A stretch of 5,531 nucleotides of DNA. Origin: CAYLZW01 sp964388085 (GTDB lineage: Bacteria; Myxococcota; UBA727; CAYLZW01). The notes beneath the pieces were generated by a model. The model saw nothing but the letters and a program-made list of their open reading frames with translations, made no database searches and was not told the origin of the DNA. The DNA lies in assembly GCA_964388085.1 (NCBI GenBank), contig CAYLZW010000368.1:1-5531 (forward strand), read 5' to 3'. The translations under genes were made by a program, and so were the position numbers. Shown here in pieces: positions 1 through 3,704 of this stretch; the first letter of the stretch is position 1; each line of letters opens with the position of its first letter.

Positions 1-99
1 CGACTCGGCCCCGGCAGGCCGGCGATCCAAGCCGTCTTCGTCACGACGCACCATGCCTCGAAAGTAACTGGCTCGAAACGGGAAGTCTATCTTCTCGTT

Positions 100-855
100 C
101 TACTCGATCACCGGGTACGACTTCCGCACGACGTCATTCGGCGCACAATTGAAGTGCCACCACTCGTTCCTGATGATGAGGAAGCCCGCGCGCAGCATGA
201 CCTCGCGTAACCGATAGCGGTTCGCGAGCTGCTCGTTCGAGAGCTTGCCCTCGCTCCAGAAGTCGAGCTCGTGGCGGGGCTCGGCGAGGCGGCCGAAGAA
301 GTCGTAGGGCGTGCCCATGTCGAGGGGCGCCTTCTTCTCGACGTCGTACAGGCTCATATCCACCGCACAGCCATAGCTGTGGATGGAGCCCGTCGGCGTG
401 TTCGGGTTCGCGATGTAGCTCTCCGAGGGCGTGCCGCGGACGGCGTCCCACATGATCTTCTGCACGCGGCGCGGGCGGGCGCAGTCCCAGAGCACGAAGG
501 TCAGGTGCGGCGCCCGCCGCTGCAAGAGCGCGTGCGCCTCGACCAGCATGTCGGCGGCCTTCTCGACGAGGAAGCAGCGGCGCAGCCCGCCGTAGACGTC
601 GCGCTTCATGAAGTTGTCGGTGCCGCGGTACTTGAGGTCGACGACCGCGGCGGGCAGCCGCGCGCCCACGTCGACGACACCGGGCAGGGTCGGGTCCTCG
701 TCCAAGGGGAACGCCGGCGCTACGCTCGCGTCGACGGCGCGCACGCCAGGGTGCGCCTCCCAAGCGGTCTCGGTGTCAGCGGCCCGGGACAGAGAAGACG
801 CCATCAGCACGCTCCCAAGGGCGAACGAAGCCAGCAGGACGAAAGGGTGATTCAA
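100..855 (-). CDS. ddpX: Exported D-alanyl-D-alanine dipeptidase (peptidase M15D, VanX/DdpX type)
   Basis: This zinc enzyme would split D-Ala-D-Ala into free D-Ala. The 251-residue product carries the family's metal and catalytic pattern in order: Arg127 in DCARP (transition-state Arg of VanX), His159 and Asp166 in the S-x-H-x-x-G-x-A-x-D motif (zinc ligands), and E231-W-W-H234 (general base and third zinc ligand). Residues 4-26 form a hydrophobic signal segment ending SRA-AD, with no lipobox Cys, so the mature enzyme is probably periplasmic and serves peptidoglycan dipeptide recycling. Vancomycin resistance is unlikely because no vanH/vanA-like ligase is adjacent. The start is uncertain: TTG at 855 gives an n-region without Arg or Lys and has only a weak GAG upstream. 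An in-frame CTG at 876 would add L-H-H-E-R-R-S, a better n-region but with no ribosome site. ATG at 804 would lose the signal peptide. An in-frame stop at 918-916 bounds any extension. Family assignment is firm; the exact substrate is inferred. Confidence 0.9.
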   Translation of the reverse strand: MNHPFVLLASFALGSVLMASSLSRAADTETAWEAHPGVRAVDASVAPAFPLDEDPTLPGVVDVGARLPAAVVDLKYRGTDNFMKRDVYGGLRRCFLVEKAADMLVEAHALLQRRAPHLTFVLWDCARPRRVQKIMWDAVRGTPSESYIANPNTPTGSIHSYGCAVDMSLYDVEKKAPLDMGTPYDFFGRLAEPRHELDFWSEGKLSNEQLANRYRLREVMLRAGFLIIRNEWWHFNCAPNDVVRKSYPVIE

Positions 856-874
856 AGAACGGCGCTCATGGTGC

Positions 875-881
875 AGGAGGA
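875..881 (+). promoter_or_regulatory. Strong Shine-Dalgarno of the threonine aldolase gene
   Basis: AGGAGGA lies 3 bases before the ATG at 885. It is the best ribosome site in the first half of the window and settles the aldolase start. It sits inside the short divergent gap and overlaps the possible CTG start (876-874) of the opposite-strand dipeptidase. Confidence 0.75.
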
Positions 882-884
882 AGT

Positions 885-1922
885 ATGAAGCCCGACCGCA
901 CCTTCGTCGACCTCGTCAGCGACACCGCCACCCGCCCCGTGCCCGGCATGCTCGAGGCCATGATGCGCGCGCCCCTCGGCGATGAGCAGAAGGGCGAGGA
1001 TCCGACCACGAAGCTCCTCGAGCAGCGCGCGGCTGAGCTGATCGGCACCGAGGCGGCGCTCTTTCTGCCGTCGGCGACGATGGCGAACCAGATCGCGCTC
1101 GCCCTGCACTGCGGCGCCGGTGACGAGGTCGTGTGCCACCGGACGGCCCACGTCTACAACTACGAGACCGGCGGCACCGCGGTCACCGCGCGCGCGCAGA
1201 TCGTCCCGCTCGAGGGCGAGCGCGGCTTCTTCACGGCCGCCGACGTGGAGCGCGTGGCGCGCGTCGACGATCCGCACTTCCCGCGTACGCGCGTGGTCGT
1301 CGTCGAGAACACCTCCAACGGCGGCGGCGGCAGCGTCTGGCCGGACGCGCTCTTCGACGGCGTCGCCGACCTCTGCGACGAGCGCGGCATCGCGCTGCAC
1401 ATCGACGGCGCGCGCCTTTTGAACGCGTCCGTCCGCGCGGGCGTACCGCCGTCGAGGTGGGGCAAGCGCGCGCGCACGGTGCAGCTCTGCTTCTCGAAGG
1501 GCCTCGGCTGCCCGTTCGGCTCGGTGCTCGGCATGCCGGCCTCGCTGTGGAGCGAAGCCCGGCGCTGGAAGCAGCGGCTCGGCGGCGCGCTGCGCCAGTC
1601 CGGCGTCGTCACCGGCGCCATGCTGTACGCGCTCGATCACCACGTGGAGCGCCTTGCAGACGATCACGAGCGCGCCGCGCGCCTCGCCGCGGGCCTGGCA
1701 GCGCTCGACGGTGTCGTCGTCGAGCCCGCGGACACGAACCTGGTGTTCTTTCACGTGCCGAGCGCGCGCATGGGCGCCGCCGACTTCTGCGCACGGATGC
1801 TCGAGCGCGGCGTACGCATGGGCCCCGTCAGCGCGACCCGCGTGCGCGCCTGCCTGCACCTCGACGTCGACGACGCGGGCCTCGAGCGGACGCTGCAGGC
1901 GGCCCGCGCGCTCCTCGGCTGA
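885..1922 (+). CDS. ltaE: Low-specificity L-threonine aldolase (PLP, beta-eliminating lyase family)
   Basis: Cleaves L-threonine or allo-threonine to glycine and acetaldehyde in the cytosol, or runs in reverse. It is a fold-type I PLP enzyme, and 345 residues is normal for the family. The N-terminal VDLVSDTATRP (8-18) and GEDPTTKLLE (37-46) match the family opening. H89 in RTAHVYNYE corresponds to the His stacking on PLP, and H131 in DPHFPRTR to the second conserved His. D174 and R177 in HIDGAR contact the cofactor. K205 in CFSKGLGCPFGS is the Schiff-base lysine, and R237-Q-S-G is the substrate-carboxylate region. All key residues are present. One oddity is ENTSN (141-145), where the family normally reads ENTHN. 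The ATG is fixed by a strong AGGAGGA at 875-881. It is the first gene of a plus-strand run, divergent from the dipeptidase with 29 bases between starts, so its promoter must lie at least partly inside the dipeptidase gene. Specificity for L- versus allo-threonine cannot be read from the sequence. Confidence 0.93.
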   Translation: MKPDRTFVDLVSDTATRPVPGMLEAMMRAPLGDEQKGEDPTTKLLEQRAAELIGTEAALFLPSATMANQIALALHCGAGDEVVCHRTAHVYNYETGGTAVTARAQIVPLEGERGFFTAADVERVARVDDPHFPRTRVVVVENTSNGGGGSVWPDALFDGVADLCDERGIALHIDGARLLNASVRAGVPPSRWGKRARTVQLCFSKGLGCPFGSVLGMPASLWSEARRWKQRLGGALRQSGVVTGAMLYALDHHVERLADDHERAARLAAGLAALDGVVVEPADTNLVFFHVPSARMGAADFCARMLERGVRMGPVSATRVRACLHLDVDDAGLERTLQAARALLG

Positions 1923-1928
1923 CGTCTC

Positions 1929-1977
1929 GGCTCCGCGGAGCCACGCCGAAACCTGGAAGCGGAGCCCCGCCTCCGCT
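1929..1977. repeat. Paired inverted repeats between aldolase and thioesterase genes
   Basis: The 69-base gap contains a perfect 14-base palindrome, GGCTCCGCGGAGCC (1929-1942). A second stem has arms AGCGGAG (1958-1964) and CTCCGCT (1971-1977) around a 6-base loop. The first arm GGCTCCGC (1929-1936) can also pair with GCGGAGCC (1959-1966), which excludes the second stem, so two folds compete in RNA. No T-run follows, so an intrinsic terminator is not clear. It may be a weak terminator, an attenuator-like element or a protein site. The inverted repeats are seen directly; a role is inferred. Confidence 0.45.
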
Positions 1978-1991
1978 ATGTATACCCCCGT

Positions 1992-2471
1992 ATGGGTCGT
2001 CCCATCTCCGGCGAGTACCGCATCGCGCGTCGCATCTTGACGGGCTCGCTCGATCCGTCGGGCTTGAACCTGCCCTTCGAGCTCGACGGCAGCCGGGTGT
2101 TCTGCCACGCGGACACCAAGCGCCTGCAGACGGGCAGCTCGCGCGTGGTCTCGCCCGGCTCGTTGGCAAACATCCTCGACGACCTCGCGCACGCCACCGT
2201 CGCCGCCTTGCGCAAGCGCGTCGGGGTCACGCGGGAGGCGCGCGTCCGCTTCCTGAAGCCGCTGTACACGAAGGACGGCCTGCGCGCCGACGGTCATCTG
2301 CTGCGCGAGTCCGGCGGCCTGCACGTCATCGGCTGCCGCGTCCTCGACGGCGAAGAGCGCCTGTGTGTCGAGGGCGAGGTCGAGGTGTTCGCCCTCATGG
2401 CCGAGCAGGTGCGCCGCATGACGCCCGACGGCATGTTGCCCGTCGAGCTCAGGAGGTTCTTCCCGTCGTGA
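1992..2471 (+). CDS. PaaI-like hotdog-fold thioesterase domain protein
   Basis: A 159-residue protein with the outline of a single hotdog domain of the PaaI/4HBT acyl-CoA thioesterase superfamily. SPGSLANILDDLAHATVAAL (54-73) matches the central hotdog helix, with Asp63 or Asp64 in the place of the usual catalytic acid. The strand region ARVRFLKPLYTKDGLRADG (83-101) through VEGEVEVFAL (126-135) matches the v-x-F-l-x-P...L-x-a-x-G...a-e-g pattern of the following sheet. The His-Gly-Gly motif usual before the helix is replaced by S-P-G, so activity on acyl-CoA is not assured. A cytosolic role in clearing acyl-thioesters is inferred. The ATG at 1992 has no Shine-Dalgarno, and the frame runs open back to the aldolase stop at 1920-1922 with no better start than a CTG at 1953. 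It follows the aldolase by 69 bases and overlaps the next small gene, so it is probably co-transcribed with it. A non-enzymatic hotdog protein is the alternative. Confidence 0.72.
   Translation: MGRPISGEYRIARRILTGSLDPSGLNLPFELDGSRVFCHADTKRLQTGSSRVVSPGSLANILDDLAHATVAALRKRVGVTREARVRFLKPLYTKDGLRADGHLLRESGGLHVIGCRVLDGEERLCVEGEVEVFALMAEQVRRMTPDGMLPVELRRFFPS
2451..2456 (+). promoter_or_regulatory. Shine-Dalgarno inside the thioesterase gene, serving the small downstream gene
   Basis: AGGAGG lies 11 bases before the GTG at 2468, within the last codons of the thioesterase gene. It is the main reason to accept the small overlapping gene as translated. The spacing is somewhat long. Confidence 0.5.
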
Positions 2472-2629
2472 AGCCTCACCGCGATCGCACGGACGAGCGC
2501 CCCCTCGAGGACGACCCGCACGACGCGCGGTCGCTGCCGCCGCTGCCCGCGAGCGATCCGCACGACGCCGAGCGGCCGCGCATCGTCCCGCGCCGTCGGG
2601 GCTGGCGGCTGCCCCCCTCGCCGCGCTGA
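2468..2629 (+). CDS. Small hypothetical protein, 53 residues, translationally coupled
   Basis: I do not recognise this product. A GTG start overlaps the thioesterase TGA as GTGA, with AGGAGG 11 bases upstream, the usual layout for translational coupling. The predicted protein is highly charged and proline-rich, probably disordered in its first 40 residues. It contains the pentapeptide DPHDA twice (16-20 and 30-34), followed by a basic tail with PRRRGWRLPPSPR (41-53). There is no signal peptide, membrane segment or cysteine. The composition resembles small proline- and arginine-rich hypothetical proteins of high-GC proteobacteria, but I cannot name a family. Its placement suggests expression together with the thioesterase. 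The alternative is a chance open frame, which is easy to get in GC-rich DNA; the start overlap, ribosome site and internal repeat argue against that. Confidence 0.5.
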   Translation: MKPHRDRTDERPLEDDPHDARSLPPLPASDPHDAERPRIVPRRRGWRLPPSPR

Positions 2630-2656
2630 AGCTCCCGCGGACGCGTCCGGCGCCAG

Positions 2657-2680
2657 ACAGCTCACGCAGCTTTTGCAGCT
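2657..2680 (+). repeat. Three 9-bp-period copies of RCAGCT upstream of the membrane protein gene
   Basis: ACAGCT (2657-2662), GCAGCT (2666-2671) and GCAGCT (2675-2680) are direct repeats spaced exactly 9 bases apart, in the non-coding gap before the gene at 2747. They end 5 bases before a TTGACC hexamer. A regulator-binding array is possible; no known operator is recognised. Confidence 0.35.
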
Positions 2681-2685
2681 CTCGA

Positions 2686-2715
2686 TTGACCGCCCGCCAG
2701 GCCCGGCCGGATGCT
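2686..2715 (+). promoter_or_regulatory. Possible sigma-70-like promoter of the membrane protein gene
   Basis: TTGACC (2686-2691) is a good -35 match. At an 18-base spacing lies GATGCT (2710-2715), a poor -10. Transcription would begin near 2722, which is downstream of the ATG at 2711 and would exclude that start. The weak -10 keeps confidence low. Confidence 0.2.
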
Positions 2716-2732
2716 CGTGGAGCGCATCCATA

Positions 2733-2738
2733 GGGAGG
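2733..2738 (+). promoter_or_regulatory. Shine-Dalgarno that sets the start at 2747
   Basis: GGGAGG lies 8 bases before the ATG at 2747, while the in-frame ATG at 2711 has no comparable site. It supports the shorter protein, which begins directly with a signal-like hydrophobic segment. Confidence 0.6.
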
Positions 2739-2746
2739 TCGAACGC

Positions 2747-3661
2747 ATGCTGCCGCTCGTCTTGTTCGCCACGCTCGTCACCGCGTCCCAGGCACCGGCG
2801 GACACCGCCGTCGAGCCCAGCGAGGCGATAGCGCCCGCCGGCGACGAGGAGGCGTCTCCGCTGTTGAACGCGCCGCCCGAAGGCCCGGGTGAGGAAGCGC
2901 CTCGGGAGGCGCCAGAGGCGGAGGTCCCCTCCGAGACCTCTCCGCCCGCCGAGGCGGCCGCCCCACCGATGCCCCCGGCTCCTCCTCCCGTCGCGGAGGT
3001 GGCCCCTCCCCGGGTGGTCACGCCCGAAGGCGATCCGGTCAGCACCGAGCCTCCCGGGATGGGCCCGTTCATGACGCGCGTCCTGCAGATCGGCGCGGGC
3101 TGTGGTCTCACCGCGCTGTCGGGCGCGTGCTGCGCCATCCCCTGGGTCGGCGCGCCGGCCGTGGCGTGCCTTGGGCCGGCCATCGTGACGACGACGCACG
3201 TGACCATCGCCGAGACCTTCGGCGCAGGGCGCGGGACCCTCGTGTGGCCGCTCCTCACCGCCTACGCCATCGAGACGGTCACCTTGCTCGGCAGCGCCGG
3301 CGCGCTCATCGGGACCGCGGCCGCCATCGGCGCGGGCGGACCTGAGCTGTTCCAGAACATCGGCTCGGCCACGGATCCGAGCGTCGCCATCGCCGCCGCG
3401 TTCGGGGCGCTGCTCATCCCCTTCGCGGCCGCGGGCGCCGTCCTCCTCGTCGGTGGCCTGCTGATGGTCACCGGCTCAGCGCTCGTCTACGGCTGGACGT
3501 CGACGACCAAGGAGCCGAGCGACAGCGACTTCCGCTTCCCCGGCCTGTGCTCGCCGAACCTCCCGGACGCCGTCGCCGACGGGGCCGAGGCAGAGGACGC
3601 GCCGGAAGAGGCCCGGCACCTGCCGCGAGGCACGCGCGTGGCGGAGGCCATGGCGTTCTGA
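2747..3661 (+). CDS. Unrecognised exported or membrane protein with Pro/Glu-rich linker and C-terminal hydrophobic domain
   Basis: I do not recognise a family. From the ATG at 2747 the protein has 304 residues. Residues 1-18 look like a signal peptide (LPLVLFATLVTASQAPA), although its n-region lacks a basic residue. Residues 19-108 are an acidic linker rich in Pro, Glu and Ala, including PPMPPAPPP near 73-81. Residues 112-250 are hydrophobic and rich in Gly and Ala, with likely membrane segments near 112-150 (possibly a hairpin, with Cys119, 128, 129 and 141), 166-198 and 213-250. The hydrophilic tail (251-304) is acidic. Lys255 is the only lysine. The layout suggests an envelope protein with a flexible arm outside the inner membrane. 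An upstream in-frame ATG at 2711 would add 12 charged residues in front of the signal, and was rejected because of the ribosome site at 2733-2738. It is separated from the preceding small gene by 117 bases and is likely its own transcript. It converges with the transporter gene. Confidence 0.75.
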   Translation: MLPLVLFATLVTASQAPADTAVEPSEAIAPAGDEEASPLLNAPPEGPGEEAPREAPEAEVPSETSPPAEAAAPPMPPAPPPVAEVAPPRVVTPEGDPVSTEPPGMGPFMTRVLQIGAGCGLTALSGACCAIPWVGAPAVACLGPAIVTTTHVTIAETFGAGRGTLVWPLLTAYAIETVTLLGSAGALIGTAAAIGAGGPELFQNIGSATDPSVAIAAAFGALLIPFAAAGAVLLVGGLLMVTGSALVYGWTSTTKEPSDSDFRFPGLCSPNLPDAVADGAEAEDAPEEARHLPRGTRVAEAMAF

Positions 3662-3692
3662 CCTCCCGCGAGCGGCACACGCGCGCGGCGTT

Positions 3693-3704
3693 GCCCTCAA
3701 GGGC
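3693..3704. terminator. Short hairpin in the convergent gap, weak terminator candidate
   Basis: GCCCTCAAGGGC forms a 4-base stem with a 4-base loop, or 5 and 2, directly after the transporter stop and 31 bases past the membrane protein stop. The gap between the converging genes is only 43 bases. The stem is short and has no T-run on either strand, so this is tentative. Confidence 0.18.

Noticed and set aside
1..54. Possible start of another minus-strand gene (ATG at 54, reading MVRRDEDGLDRRPAGAES to the window edge)
   Set aside because: Only 18 codons, no well-placed ribosome site and no recognisable sequence. It cannot be supported without the flanking DNA.
57..78. Direct repeat CTCGAAA at 57-63 and 72-78, downstream of the dipeptidase stop
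   Set aside because: Two 7-base copies only, no symmetry or associated element. It could easily be chance.
100..855. Vancomycin-resistance vanX
   Set aside because: No vanH, vanA-type ligase or VanRS genes nearby. The signal peptide and Gram-negative style favour wall dipeptide recycling.
852..2324. 490-codon minus-strand frame antisense to the aldolase and thioesterase genes
   Set aside because: Arg/Ala/His-rich composition with no domain, and it lies opposite a gene with all threonine aldolase motifs. It is a typical shadow of high-GC codon bias.
1133..2467. Long plus-strand frame overlapping aldolase and thioesterase
   Set aside because: Arg-rich shadow. Only its last 54 codons (2468-2629), with their own start and ribosome site, look like a gene.
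2638..2649. Palindrome CGGACGCGTCCG after the small gene, considered as a terminator
   Set aside because: The hairpin would have at most a 4-base stem with a 4-base loop and no T-run. It is common in GC-rich DNA.
2294..3258. Minus-strand frames opposite the membrane protein gene
   Set aside because: Low-complexity Gly/Arg/Ala translations without a ribosome site or motif. The plus strand has the signal peptide and the hydrophobic segments.
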